Assembly (NCBI GenBank): GCA_013214975.1
Contig: JABSPR010000105.1
Coordinates: forward strand, 1-24,556
Origin: Flavobacteriales bacterium
GTDB lineage: Bacteria; Bacteroidota; Bacteroidia; DT-38
Length of the DNA stretch: 24,556 bases
Direction: 5' to 3'
This document shows positions 8,085 through 16,447 of this stretch, piece after piece; positions within the stretch are counted from its first letter, which is position 1, and every line of letters starts with the position of its first letter. The notes under the pieces were generated by a model. It was not told where the DNA came from and did no database searches. It saw nothing but the letters and a program-made list of their open reading frames with translations. The position numbers were made by a program, and so were the translations under genes.

Positions 8085-8573
8085 ATGAAAAGTATGAGTA
8101 CGGGGCAATATCTTTTTAGAATAGTTGGGTTATTTATTTGCATTGGCATAATTGGATGCGATTCGAATAGAGTGTATGAAAATAACATTGAGATAGCCGA
8201 AGGTATTTGGAATAAGGATTCTACATTAATTTTCCAGATAGATATTCAAGATACCATTGTAGAGCACAATCTTTCCATAAATATTAGAAATCAAGGAGGG
8301 TATGCATACAGTAATTTATTTCTTTTTGTAAAAGCGATTTCACCACTTGGAAGCATGATAAAGGATACGGTTGAAATTACGCTTGCAGAAAAAAATGGTA
8401 AATGGAAGGGTGAAGGAATTGGAAATATATTTCATCTAAGACAGTTATACCGACAGGCTATTCGATTCCCTTATGCAGGGCTATATACTTTTGAAGTGCA
8501 GCACGCAATGCGAGAAGATAATTTAGAAGAGATCGTAGATATAGGTTTTAGATTAGAAAAGATTAATGAGTAA
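8085..8573 (+). CDS. gldH: gliding motility lipoprotein GldH
   Basis: GldH is a lipoprotein needed for gliding in Flavobacterium, where its loss disturbs the motility and type IX secretion machinery; its exact role is unsettled. The 162-aa product has a lipoprotein signal peptide: hydrophobic YLFRIVGLFICIGIIGC ending in a lipobox cysteine at residue 25, followed by DSNRVYE. The rest is a soluble beta-rich domain with the family's NLxxxIRNQGGYAYSNLFLFV and GLYTFEVQHAMREDNLEEIVDIGFRLEK segments. The ATG at 8085 is used, though Met4 is equally possible. The last 8 bases overlap the start of the PBP gene, suggesting coupled translation. In many flavobacteria I recall a PSP1-domain gene next to gldH; none is here. 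Confidence 0.88.
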   Translation: MKSMSTGQYLFRIVGLFICIGIIGCDSNRVYENNIEIAEGIWNKDSTLIFQIDIQDTIVEHNLSINIRNQGGYAYSNLFLFVKAISPLGSMIKDTVEITLAEKNGKWKGEGIGNIFHLRQLYRQAIRFPYAGLYTFEVQHAMREDNLEEIVDIGFRLEKINE

Positions 8574-10845
8574 ACAAAAGAAAAAAAAGAAAAAAAGCTT
8601 AGTCGTTTGGCTCTGGTTTTTTGGACTGGGATCGATCTTTGGAATTGCCGGTTTGTTTTATTCAATCTCCTTAGGATTATTTGGAGACCTTCCTAAAATA
8701 GAGGAATTAGAGAACCCTAAAATAAATCTTGCAACAGAAATCTACTCTTCGGATCAGGAAATTTTAGGAACTTACTACTTTGAAAACAGATCGAATGTGA
8801 AGTTCGATGAAATGAGTCCGAATTTAATAAATGCCTTAATTGCTACAGAGGATGTACGGTTTTTAGAACATTCTGGGATTGATTTTCAAGGATTAGCAAG
8901 GGCTATTTTTTACATGGGTAAAAAAGGTGGGGCAAGTACTGTTACACAACAACTTTCGAAATTAACTTTTCATAAAAGAGATACGGGTTATAAAAGGGTT
9001 CTCCAAAAATTAAAAGAATGGATTATCGCAGCGCAATTGGAGCGATATTATACAAAGCAAGAAATTGTAGCAATGTACTTCAACAAAGTTGATTTTGTAA
9101 ATAATGCGGTGGGAATAAAATCTGCTGCACGTGTTTATTTTAGTACAACACCCGATTCTCTTAAAATTGAAGAGGCGGCAACATTTGTTGGTATGCTTAA
9201 GAACCCTTCTCTTTTTAATCCTTTAAGACGAAGAGACACTACCGAGTTTAGACGAAATATTGTGTTATCTCAAATGAAGAAGAATTTAGTTATTACGCAA
9301 CAGGAGTATGATTCTTTGAGGATGATTCCTCTAAAATTATCTTACAAACGGGTTGACCATAATGAAGGATTAGCACCATACTTTAGAGAGGTCTTGCGTG
9401 CAAAAATGAAAAAATGGTGCAAGGCACATCAGAAACCAAACGGAGATAATTATAATTTGTATACCGATGGTTTAAAAATCTACACAACCATCAATTCAAA
9501 AATGCAGGAATATGCTGAGTACGCAGTTAGAGAGCATATCGGTAATTATTTGCAAGATGCATTTTATCATTCTTGTTCGAAGAAGTCAAACCCTCCTTTT
9601 GAAAGAAAAGTAACCGATAAGCAGGTTAAAAAAATAATGACACAAGGGATGAAAAGATCGGAACGATATAGACTGCTACGCAAAAGAGGAATGTCGATGG
9701 ATAGCATCATTATCAATTTTGATACCCCTACTGAAATGAGAGTTTTTTCTTGGAAAGGGGATATTGATACAGTTATGACTCCCCTGGATTCGATTCGGTA
9801 TTACAAGTATTTTCTTCAAACAGGCTTTATGTCGATGGATCCACATACCGGATATATTAAGGCTTGGGTGGGTGGAATTAATTACAAGCATTTTAAATAC
9901 GATCACGTTAAATTGGGTAAAAGACAAGTGGGATCAACATTTAAACCTTTTGTATATAGCTTGGCTATAGAGGCTGGCTTGTCACCTTGTAAAGAGATCC
10001 CTAATGTTCAAGTTTTCTTCGATATGCCAGCAGGACAACCAGATTGGTCGCCTAGAAATGCCGGTGGTGAGTATGGAGGTATGATGTCTTTAAAGTATGG
10101 ATTGGCCAATTCGGTTAATACTATTACCTCTTGGATTATGAAACAATTTGGACCAAGAGCGGTTGTGAAGAGAGCACAAGACATGGGAGTAACCAGTAAA
10201 ATGGATACTGTTCCATCGCTTTGTTTGGGTACGTCTGATATATCGGTATATGAAATGGTTGGTGCAAATAGCACTTTCGCAAATAAAGGAGTTTGGATCG
10301 AACCAACTTTCATAATTCGAGTAGAAGACAAGCATGGGAATGTAATTGATGATGCAAGTTTTAGACCTGAAAAAAGAGAAGTGATGAGTGAGACCGGAGC
10401 ATATGTAATGACCAGTTTAATGAAAGGGGTTGTAGATGGTGTGTACAACGAACACAAAGGGAAAACTCTCGGTAGTGCCATGCGATTAAGAAGTAAGCCA
10501 AATAAAAAGAGACCTTATACCGGATTTAGAAACCCGATTGCAGCTAAAACGGGTACTACCCAAAATCAATCGGATGGATGGTTTATGGGTATCACACCTG
10601 ACCTAGTATCTGGTGTATGGGTTGGAGCAGAGGACAGAAGTGTTCACTTCGATAGGCTATCGTTAGGGCAGGGTGCTAATATGGCGCTACCTATTTGGGC
10701 TTATTACATGCATAAAGTATATGAAGATTCTACTCTTAATATTAGTCAAGGGGATTTCGAAATTCCCGAAGGAGGTATTACTATTGAATTAGATTGTGAT
10801 AAGGTAAAAGGTGGAAGTGTAGGAAATGATTTTCTAGATTTTTAG
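8566..10845 (+). CDS. class A penicillin-binding protein (PBP1A-type glycosyltransferase/transpeptidase)
   Basis: This bifunctional peptidoglycan synthase polymerises glycan strands and cross-links stem peptides. The 759-aa product has a very basic cytoplasmic start (KQKKKKKK), one membrane anchor (residues about 11-40), then a GT51 domain with catalytic Glu95 in ATEDVRFLEH and GASTVTQQLSK (122-132). The transpeptidase domain has SxxK (Ser457-TF-Lys460), SVN (516-518) and KTGTT (661-665), all intact. A linker of roughly 100 residues between the domains (about 320-420) is highly basic in parts. The start overlaps gldH by 8 nt (ATGAGTAA), so the two genes are probably co-translated. Codons 5-10 include an A8-G-A7 tract. 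Confidence 0.95.
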   Translation: MSKQKKKKKKSLVVWLWFFGLGSIFGIAGLFYSISLGLFGDLPKIEELENPKINLATEIYSSDQEILGTYYFENRSNVKFDEMSPNLINALIATEDVRFLEHSGIDFQGLARAIFYMGKKGGASTVTQQLSKLTFHKRDTGYKRVLQKLKEWIIAAQLERYYTKQEIVAMYFNKVDFVNNAVGIKSAARVYFSTTPDSLKIEEAATFVGMLKNPSLFNPLRRRDTTEFRRNIVLSQMKKNLVITQQEYDSLRMIPLKLSYKRVDHNEGLAPYFREVLRAKMKKWCKAHQKPNGDNYNLYTDGLKIYTTINSKMQEYAEYAVREHIGNYLQDAFYHSCSKKSNPPFERKVTDKQVKKIMTQGMKRSERYRLLRKRGMSMDSIIINFDTPTEMRVFSWKGDIDTVMTPLDSIRYYKYFLQTGFMSMDPHTGYIKAWVGGINYKHFKYDHVKLGKRQVGSTFKPFVYSLAIEAGLSPCKEIPNVQVFFDMPAGQPDWSPRNAGGEYGGMMSLKYGLANSVNTITSWIMKQFGPRAVVKRAQDMGVTSKMDTVPSLCLGTSDISVYEMVGANSTFANKGVWIEPTFIIRVEDKHGNVIDDASFRPEKREVMSETGAYVMTSLMKGVVDGVYNEHKGKTLGSAMRLRSKPNKKRPYTGFRNPIAAKTGTTQNQSDGWFMGITPDLVSGVWVGAEDRSVHFDRLSLGQGANMALPIWAYYMHKVYEDSTLNISQGDFEIPEGGITIELDCDKVKGGSVGNDFLDF
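8581..8597 (+). repeat. A8-G-A7 tract in PBP gene start
   Basis: Eight adenines (8581-8588), a G and seven adenines (8590-8596) lie within the first codons of the PBP gene, encoding part of its lysine run. Homopolymers of this length favour replication or transcription slippage. A one-base change here would shift the frame right after the start. Confidence 0.6.
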
Positions 10846-10856
10846 ACAATAACTAA

Positions 10857-11555
10857 ATGGATAAATCTGTAAAAGACGTTCAAGAGGCTATAGCCGGCAT
10901 AACGGATAATATGACGTTGATGCTTGGCGGATTTGGTTTATGCGGGATTCCTGAAAACTGTATTAATGCGTTAGCTGCAACTGATATTACTGGCCTCACT
11001 TGTATTTCAAATAATGCCGGTGTTGATGATTTTGGATTAGGTCTTTTACTCAGGAAAAGGCAAATTAAAAAAATGATCTCTTCTTACGTCGGCGAGAATG
11101 AAGAGTTTGAAAGACAAATGCTCAGTAAAGAGTTAATTGTAGATCTTATTCCTCAGGGAAGTTTAGCAGAAAGATGTAGAGCAGGTGGAGCGGGCATACC
11201 AGCATTTTATACACCTGCAGGATATGGTACTGAGGTGGGTATCGGTAAAGAGGTAAGAGACTTTAATGGCAAACCACATATTTTAGAGATAGCATTAACT
11301 GCCGATTTTGCTATTGTAAAGGCTTGGAAAGGAGATTCAGCAGGAAACTTAATATATAAGGCTACCGCCAGAAATTTTAACCCTCTAATGGCTATGGCGG
11401 GTAAGATAACAATTGCGGAAGTAGAGCATATGGTACCGCTTGGAGAACTAGAGCCAAACCAAATTCATACCCCCGGAATATTTGTTCAACGTATTTTTCA
11501 AGGGGAAATCTATGAGAAAAGAATAGAGCAACGAACAGTACGAAATAGGGATTAA
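10857..11555 (+). CDS. scoA: 3-oxoacid CoA-transferase, subunit A
   Basis: This is the alpha half of a two-subunit CoA-transferase (SCOT/AtoDA type) that moves CoA between succinyl-CoA and a 3-oxoacid such as acetoacetate, linking ketone or short-chain acid use to central metabolism. The 232-aa length fits subunit A. It has the glycine-rich MLGGFGLCGIPENCI loop near the N-terminus, SNNAGVDDFGLGLLL, and GSLAERCRAGGAGIPAFYTPAG, all typical of the family. The catalytic glutamate lies in the partner subunit, encoded 6 nt downstream. The gene starts 11 nt after the PBP gene, so it may be read from the same transcript despite unrelated function. AtoD-like acetate transfer is an alternative specificity. 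Confidence 0.93.
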   Translation: MDKSVKDVQEAIAGITDNMTLMLGGFGLCGIPENCINALAATDITGLTCISNNAGVDDFGLGLLLRKRQIKKMISSYVGENEEFERQMLSKELIVDLIPQGSLAERCRAGGAGIPAFYTPAGYGTEVGIGKEVRDFNGKPHILEIALTADFAIVKAWKGDSAGNLIYKATARNFNPLMAMAGKITIAEVEHMVPLGELEPNQIHTPGIFVQRIFQGEIYEKRIEQRTVRNRD

Positions 11556-11561
11556 TCGATT

Positions 11562-12218
11562 ATGGCTTTAGATAAGAATCAAATTGCACAACGAATAGCG
11601 CAAGAGCTACGCAATGGATATTATGTAAACTTAGGTATCGGTATTCCTACATTAGTTGCAAATTATATCCCTCAAGATATTGAAGTTGAGTTCCAATCAG
11701 AGAATGGTATTTTGGGAATGGGGTCATTTCCTTTTGATGGCGATGAAGATGCAGACTTAATTAATGCAGGAAAACAAACAATAACAGCTTTAGACGGTGC
11801 AGCATATTTCGACTCCGCAACCAGTTTTGCAATGATTAGAGGACAGCATGTGCAACTTACCGTTCTCGGTGCAATGGAAGTATCTGAGAAAGGAGATATC
11901 GCTAACTGGAAGATCCCAGGGAAGATGGTTAAAGGAATGGGAGGTGCAATGGATCTGGTGGCTTCCGCTGAGAATATTATCGTTGCAATGATTCACGCCA
12001 ATAAGAAAGGAGAATCGAAGCTATTAAAAGAATGTACTTTACCAATTACTGGATTAGGCTGTGTTAAAAGGATAGTGACAAATCTTGCCGTTTTGGATAT
12101 TACTAAAGATGGTTTCAAACTTATTGAGAGGGCTCCTGGGGTTTCTGTTGAGGAGATACAAGCAGTAACAGCTGGTAACCTGATTATAGAAGGTGAAATA
12201 CCCGAAATGAGTATTTAA
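11562..12218 (+). CDS. scoB: 3-oxoacid CoA-transferase, subunit B
   Basis: This beta half of the CoA-transferase supplies the catalytic glutamate that forms the glutamyl-CoA thioester. In this 218-aa protein that residue is Glu47 in the SENGILGMG motif, preceded by NLGIGIPTLVANYIP. Further family segments are INAGKQTITALDGAAYFDSATSFAMIRG, HVQLTVLGAMEVSEKGDIANW and GKMVKGMGGAMDLV. It follows subunit A by 6 nt and the two must form one heteromeric enzyme. The end is convergent with the ABC ATPase gene, 8 nt apart. The weak hairpin after the stop may serve as terminator. Confidence 0.94.
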   Translation: MALDKNQIAQRIAQELRNGYYVNLGIGIPTLVANYIPQDIEVEFQSENGILGMGSFPFDGDEDADLINAGKQTITALDGAAYFDSATSFAMIRGQHVQLTVLGAMEVSEKGDIANWKIPGKMVKGMGGAMDLVASAENIIVAMIHANKKGESKLLKECTLPITGLGCVKRIVTNLAVLDITKDGFKLIERAPGVSVEEIQAVTAGNLIIEGEIPEMSI

Positions 12219-12237
12219 TCTTACCGTTAAGGTTTTT
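12219..12237 (+). terminator. weak terminator-like hairpin after scoB
   Basis: TCTTA (12219-12223) can pair with TAAGG (12228-12232, one T-G wobble) across a CCGT loop, followed directly by five T. The stem is only 5 bp, so it is weak. It sits right after the scoB stop and overlaps the end of the convergent ABC gene. Confidence 0.3.
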
Positions 12238-14047
12238 CTAAATGAACCTGATTTTGTCTTCGAACTTCTTTCCAAACAGCAGCTGCCTTAATGTCGGCGA
12301 GTTCTCCTTTAGGAATAGCTTGAATTAGTTTCTTTGTGTACTCTGATTTAGGATTAGCATAAATCTCTCTGGAATCTCCTATCTCTTCAATTTTACCTTG
12401 GTTCATTACGATAATTCTATCGGACATAAATTTAACGACCGAAAGATCATGGGAGATAAAGATATAAGTGAAGTTGAATTCCTCTTGTAGATCGTTTAAT
12501 AGATTTAAAACTTGTGCTTGAACAGAAACATCGAGTGCACTTACGGACTCATCGCAAATAATAAATTCTGGTTTAAGAGCTAATGCACGGGCAATACAAA
12601 TACGCTGCCGTTGACCTCCTGAGAACTCATGTGGGTACCGGTAATAGTGGGATTCTTTAAGGTTTACTTTTTTAAGTAATTCAAAAACTTTTGCTTTTCT
12701 TTCTTCGTCATCCTTTCCAATATTATGGACTTTCATTGGTTCTAATATCGCATCGCCAATTAGCGCACGAGGATTAAGAGAAGAATAAGGATCTTGAAAA
12801 ATGATTTGAATTTTCTTTCTTAAGTGCCTTAATTCAGTTTTTGATATTTTATTTATATCCTGACCTCTATAAATTATTTTACCATGTGTGAGTTCAATTA
12901 ATTTTAAGAGGGTACGACCAAGCGTAGTTTTTCCACATCCAGATTCACCTACCAACCCCAGTGTTTCACCAGGATAAATTTCAAATGATACGTCATCAAC
13001 AGCTTTAATTGTTGGAGCCTTTTTAAATAAATTCTTGGGACCTTTAAAATACGTACTCACATTTTCCACCCGCATTACAGGCTCTTGTTCATACATTTTC
13101 TTCAATCTTTCTTCTCGCTCATCTTCATTTACTCTAAAAGCTCGTTTAGTATCCTTTACAGATTTTTTAATCTCCACCATGTTTCCTTTCTCATCAAACT
13201 GCATAAAGTTTGAGATGGTAGGAAGCCGAGATAAATTATTTCTTAGAGAAGGCCGGCACGATAATAAACTCTTTGTGTAGGGATGTTGAGGATCAGAAAA
13301 TATTTTCCAAACATTACCTTGTTCTACAATGCAACCCTTATACATCACTATAATTTTATCGGCTAATTCTGCAATTACACCAAGATCGTGCGTAATGAAA
13401 ATGATGCTCTTATTGTATTTAAACTCTATATCCTGCATCAGGTCCAGAATGGTTTTTTGTACAGTTACATCTAGTGCAGTTGTGGGTTCGTCGGCGATAA
13501 GAATAGATGGTTCGCACGACATGGCCATTGCAATCATTACCCTTTGTTTTTGGCCACCAGATATTTGATGAGGATATGAATTATAAATTGCTTCCGGTCT
13601 AGGAAGCTTAACTTCTTCAAAAAGTTTTATGGTTTTTGCTTTGGCTCTATCCTTGGCAATATTTTGATGTAACATTATAGCTTCCGCTACCTGTTGCCCA
13701 CATGTAAAAACAGGATTTAAAGACGTCATTGGTTCTTGAAATATCATTGATATTTCGTTTCCTCTGAATTTTCTTATTTCATTCTTATCGAGTTGCAGTA
13801 AATCCACTTCTCCATGTTCTGGTGAGGTATAGATTATTTCTCCATTCGAAATAAACCCGGGAGGAGATTGGACTAAGTTCATGATGCTAAGCGAGGTAAC
13901 TGATTTTCCAGATCCAGACTCACCAACAATTCCGATAGTTTCTCCTTTGTTTAGGCTGAACGATATATTGTTAACCGCTAGGGTCGTCTCTTCCTCCGTT
14001 ATAAATTCAACAGAAAGGTTTTTAACTTCTAAAATGGGCTTACCCAT
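12227..14047 (-). CDS. ABC transporter with two fused ATPase domains (dipeptide/oligopeptide type)
   Basis: This protein powers an importer of the peptide/nickel family, with DppD-like and DppF-like ATPases fused in one chain (YejF or GsiA layout). In the 606-aa product, domain 1 has Walker A GESGSGKS (42-49), signature ISGGQKQR (162-169) and Walker B ILIADEP (182-188). A linker of about 80 residues (about 245-325), partly charged, leads to domain 2. Domain 2 has Walker A GESGCGKT (367-374), signature FSGGQRQR and Walker B FIICDES. The DES in place of DEP is common in the DppF half. Permease and substrate-binding genes are not adjacent here, so the substrate cannot be named. A promoter-like element lies at 14073-14104. 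Confidence 0.93.
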   Translation of the reverse strand: MGKPILEVKNLSVEFITEEETTLAVNNISFSLNKGETIGIVGESGSGKSVTSLSIMNLVQSPPGFISNGEIIYTSPEHGEVDLLQLDKNEIRKFRGNEISMIFQEPMTSLNPVFTCGQQVAEAIMLHQNIAKDRAKAKTIKLFEEVKLPRPEAIYNSYPHQISGGQKQRVMIAMAMSCEPSILIADEPTTALDVTVQKTILDLMQDIEFKYNKSIIFITHDLGVIAELADKIIVMYKGCIVEQGNVWKIFSDPQHPYTKSLLSCRPSLRNNLSRLPTISNFMQFDEKGNMVEIKKSVKDTKRAFRVNEDEREERLKKMYEQEPVMRVENVSTYFKGPKNLFKKAPTIKAVDDVSFEIYPGETLGLVGESGCGKTTLGRTLLKLIELTHGKIIYRGQDINKISKTELRHLRKKIQIIFQDPYSSLNPRALIGDAILEPMKVHNIGKDDEERKAKVFELLKKVNLKESHYYRYPHEFSGGQRQRICIARALALKPEFIICDESVSALDVSVQAQVLNLLNDLQEEFNFTYIFISHDLSVVKFMSDRIIVMNQGKIEEIGDSREIYANPKSEYTKKLIQAIPKGELADIKAAAVWKEVRRQNQVHLEKP

Positions 14048-14072
14048 GAAATGCTTTATATCGTGTGATAAT

Positions 14073-14104
14073 TAAAGGTAGCTCATCAATTGCCGGAAAG
14101 CAAA
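14073..14104 (-). promoter_or_regulatory. putative promoter of the ABC ATPase gene
   Basis: On the minus strand TTTG (14104-14101) is followed after 20 nt by TACCTTTA (14080-14073), one base off the Bacteroidota -7 consensus TAnnTTTG. The implied start site is roughly 20 nt before the ATG at 14047. The arrangement is consistent with a separate transcript from the upstream five-gene run. Confidence 0.42.
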
Positions 14105-14120
14105 TGATAGCAGTCGAACC

Positions 14121-14161
14121 ACAAACCGGGCTGAGTTTCATACTCAGAACCAAAGGTTTGT
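14121..14161 (-). terminator. nested hairpin after the exonuclease gene, possible terminator
   Basis: ACAAACC (14121-14127) and GGTTTGT (14155-14161) form an outer 7-bp stem. Inside it, CTGAGT (14131-14136) and ACTCAG (14142-14147) form a perfect 6-bp stem with a TTCAT loop. The structure starts 4 nt after the exonuclease stop and ends before the ABC promoter, so it fits the end of the five-gene minus-strand run. No T tract follows on the minus strand, so a simple intrinsic terminator is doubtful. Confidence 0.45.
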
Positions 14162-14165
14162 ACGT

Positions 14166-14876
14166 TTAATTTGGGATAATGATATCTTCTTCTAAAATAA
14201 GGGGCATCCCTTTGTATCGTAACAATAATTGAGCAACAGTAACGACGTCTTTTTGACAGTAAATCACGATACGATCGAGGTCCTTATCCTTCCAATAAAC
14301 TCGAGCAACGTCGCTGCCATTGATGTCGTCTTTTGGTGTTGGGATGCCGAAAACATTTGCTAGCAATGCAATGGATGTATAGTTTTTATAATCTCCGAAT
14401 TTCCATAACTCCATGGTGTCGAGATGATTTATTTCCCATGGTTTTTTTCCTGCAATGTCTAATATTTTGGGTAATCTCAATCCGTTAATTAGAGCTCTTC
14501 TTGCTATGTATGGAAAGTCGAATTCTTTCCCATTATGTGCACAAAGCATATATTTAGACTGACTATAATGCTGGTCCATCATTTCGATGAAGTTATATAG
14601 CAATTCTTTTTCGTCGTCGCCATAAAACGATTTCAATCTAAGTTTTCCACTTGCGGAAAATCCAATAGAAATACATATTATTTTACCGAACTCAGCTATT
14701 ATACCAGCCCTCTCAGCAAAATAGTCTTCGGGAGTTTGATGTTCTTCTCGTTCGTATTTCGTCTTTTTTGCCCAAAGTTCTTGGAGACCTTCTGGTGCAT
14801 CTGTGTAATTGGGATATCTTGGAACAGTTTCTATATCTAGGAAAAGGACATTCTTGATATTTATGTGATCTAACAT
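14166..14876 (-). CDS. DEDDy-type 3'-5' exonuclease (PolB-like proofreading domain)
   Basis: This is a free-standing exonuclease domain related to the proofreading domain of B-family DNA polymerases, probably acting on DNA ends in repair. The 236-aa product has Exo I FLDIET (Asp14, Glu16), Exo II HNGKEFDFPY (Asp120) and Exo III YCQKD (Tyr206, Asp210), making it DEDDy class. HLDTMELWKFG (about 151-161) is a further family segment. No polymerase domain is attached. The gene is last in a five-gene minus-strand run, 7 nt after the unknown 130-aa gene. The natural substrate, DNA or RNA, is not shown by the sequence. Confidence 0.87.
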   Translation of the reverse strand: MLDHINIKNVLFLDIETVPRYPNYTDAPEGLQELWAKKTKYEREEHQTPEDYFAERAGIIAEFGKIICISIGFSASGKLRLKSFYGDDEKELLYNFIEMMDQHYSQSKYMLCAHNGKEFDFPYIARRALINGLRLPKILDIAGKKPWEINHLDTMELWKFGDYKNYTSIALLANVFGIPTPKDDINGSDVARVYWKDKDLDRIVIYCQKDVVTVAQLLLRYKGMPLILEEDIIIPN

Positions 14877-14883
14877 GGGAAAG

Positions 14884-15276
14884 TTATTTTAATAGAATAC
14901 CCTTTTTATTAATTAGCGGTATGTCAATTAAGTAATCTGAAATAGCACTTTCAGGTAAGATCACATATTTCTTGTCGAACATTTTAGTGCCCTCAAAAAA
15001 ACTTACCCAGTACTCGTTGGTTAAGGTAAGAACACTTGGATCAATCGGTTCCACTTGTTTAAATGAATTCCCTTCCATTATTCCTAATGAATGTCTTAAG
15101 ACAGAGGTTTTTACTTGTTCGCCTTTTCTTTTCCCATAGCCTTTAGAGGCTACCAAGACACCTTCTATCGGTGTATCTTTTAAGTTGATTAGAAACACCG
15201 TCCATTTGTTTTCTTCTTCTAGAACTATTGCAAGAGCAATGTCTTCTACTTTATTTTTGGGTATATCTTTTAGCAT
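14884..15276 (-). CDS. conserved Bacteroidota protein of unknown function (130 aa)
   Basis: I do not recognise a characterised family. The 130-aa protein resembles a small protein common in Bacteroidota that is sometimes mislabelled as a PheS-related protein; I recall similar W-x-V-x-L-I-N, VLVASKGYG and LRHSLG segments there. There is no signal peptide, membrane segment or obvious catalytic motif. The pattern suggests a compact beta-rich cytosolic fold: KWTVFLINLKDTPIEGVLVASKGYG, then VLRHSLGIMEGNSFKQVEPID, then EYWVSFFEGTKMFDKKYVILPE. The gene lies 2 nt after the serine hydrolase and 7 nt before the exonuclease on the same strand. Those neighbours do not agree on a single role, so none is proposed. 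Confidence 0.72.
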   Translation of the reverse strand: MLKDIPKNKVEDIALAIVLEEENKWTVFLINLKDTPIEGVLVASKGYGKRKGEQVKTSVLRHSLGIMEGNSFKQVEPIDPSVLTLTNEYWVSFFEGTKMFDKKYVILPESAISDYLIDIPLINKKGILLK

Positions 15277-15278
15277 AA

Positions 15279-16436
15279 TTATTTTAGAGTGAGGGCAGCA
15301 TCGATGTATGTAAAAACATCTGCGGGATGTTTAGCTCCTGGAACCTTAGATCTTTTATGGCCCAGTCTTACCACTACCATTTCTTCATCTGGTATTACAA
15401 TAATATACTGTCCTAGAATACCTCGAGCATAAAAAATGTCTTGATCGTTATAATTAAACATCCACCAGCTGTACCCATATCTATTATTTTGAGGACCATC
15501 TTCCTCTATTAGTTGAGCTGGAACCACAGATTGAATTGCATATTTCCGAGGTACAATCTGATTCCCATTCCACTTTCCTTTCTTTAAATATAGTTGACCT
15601 AGTCGAGCAAAATCTCTTACGTTAGAATATATACAACAGTATGCTTTTTCGTTGCCATCTTCATGATCTAGGTTCCAAAATGCATCTTGACCCGCTCCTA
15701 TTGGTTTCCATAATTTTTCAGATGCATATTGGCTAATTTCCATACCAGTTGCTTCTTTGAGTACTTGTTGTAAGATTTGTGTATTGCCACTTAAGTATTT
15801 GAAAACCGTGCCTGGCTCTTCAGTAACCCTATAGTTGGCAGTTAATTTGCGTAGATCATTACCGTAATATGCTTTCGCTGGATAGGCAAATGGATTAGTG
15901 TAATCTTCATCGAAGTTAATACCTGAACTCATGGTGAGTAGATGCCTGATTGTAAGCTCGCTGTTTTTACCTTCATTGTAAGCAGGGAGGTACTTTCCTA
16001 CCGGATCGTCAACACTTCTAATATTCCCTTCTTTGATAGCTATCCCAACTAAGATACTAACTACCGTTTTAGCTATCGAGAAAGAATTAGTGAGAGAGGA
16101 ATTATTGTATTCTCCCCAATACTGTTCAGATATAATCTCTCCTTTTTTAATAACTAAGAATGCTATCGTCCCATACTTGTCGAATTCCTTCAAGTATTTT
16201 TCATTGATTTCTTGGCTATTAATATTGGCACTTTCTTCCCAGGGCTGATGGACTCCTTTATCAATTTTTCTGGATGAAAAAATATCTTTCTCATCAATAC
16301 TCGGACCGGATCTTCCAAGTAAATATGTGTTCGCTACTGCTTTGAATATGTAAGAATTACCGGTAAGAATTAATAAAGTGCTAACGACGAACAGCAGGCA
16401 GATTAATCCCCAAAATACTTTGCTAATAAATTTCAC
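15279..16436 (-). CDS. membrane-anchored serine hydrolase, class C beta-lactamase fold
   Basis: This belongs to the beta-lactamase-related serine hydrolases (PF00144 type), a group spanning esterases, peptidases and amide hydrolases. The 385-aa product has an N-terminal hydrophobic anchor (residues about 7-26), so the catalytic domain is probably periplasmic. The nucleophile motif is Ser120-IA-Lys123 in NSFSIAKTVVS. The tyrosine motif appears as Y214-L-S-G-N218 rather than a plain YxN, a form seen in some relatives. RHLLTMSSGINFDED and RYGYSWWMFN are also family features. A KTG triad is not evident; ARGILGQ (about 345-351) may fill that position. True beta-lactamase activity is unlikely. It sits 2 nt before the unknown 130-aa gene and 11 nt after lipB. 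Confidence 0.86.
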   Translation of the reverse strand: MKFISKVFWGLICLLFVVSTLLILTGNSYIFKAVANTYLLGRSGPSIDEKDIFSSRKIDKGVHQPWEESANINSQEINEKYLKEFDKYGTIAFLVIKKGEIISEQYWGEYNNSSLTNSFSIAKTVVSILVGIAIKEGNIRSVDDPVGKYLPAYNEGKNSELTIRHLLTMSSGINFDEDYTNPFAYPAKAYYGNDLRKLTANYRVTEEPGTVFKYLSGNTQILQQVLKEATGMEISQYASEKLWKPIGAGQDAFWNLDHEDGNEKAYCCIYSNVRDFARLGQLYLKKGKWNGNQIVPRKYAIQSVVPAQLIEEDGPQNNRYGYSWWMFNYNDQDIFYARGILGQYIIVIPDEEMVVVRLGHKRSKVPGAKHPADVFTYIDAALTLK

Positions 16437-16447
16437 TCGTGCTTATT

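Noticed and set aside
10008..10481. 157-aa open frame antisense to the PBP gene
   Set aside because: It lies wholly opposite the conserved transpeptidase domain, has no recognisable domain and reads as a codon-bias shadow.
14111..14147. tRNA-like look (GGTTCGA on the minus strand next to a stem with a 7-nt loop reading)
   Set aside because: The flanking bases cannot form a T arm, the loop lacks a proper anticodon context and no acceptor stem is present.
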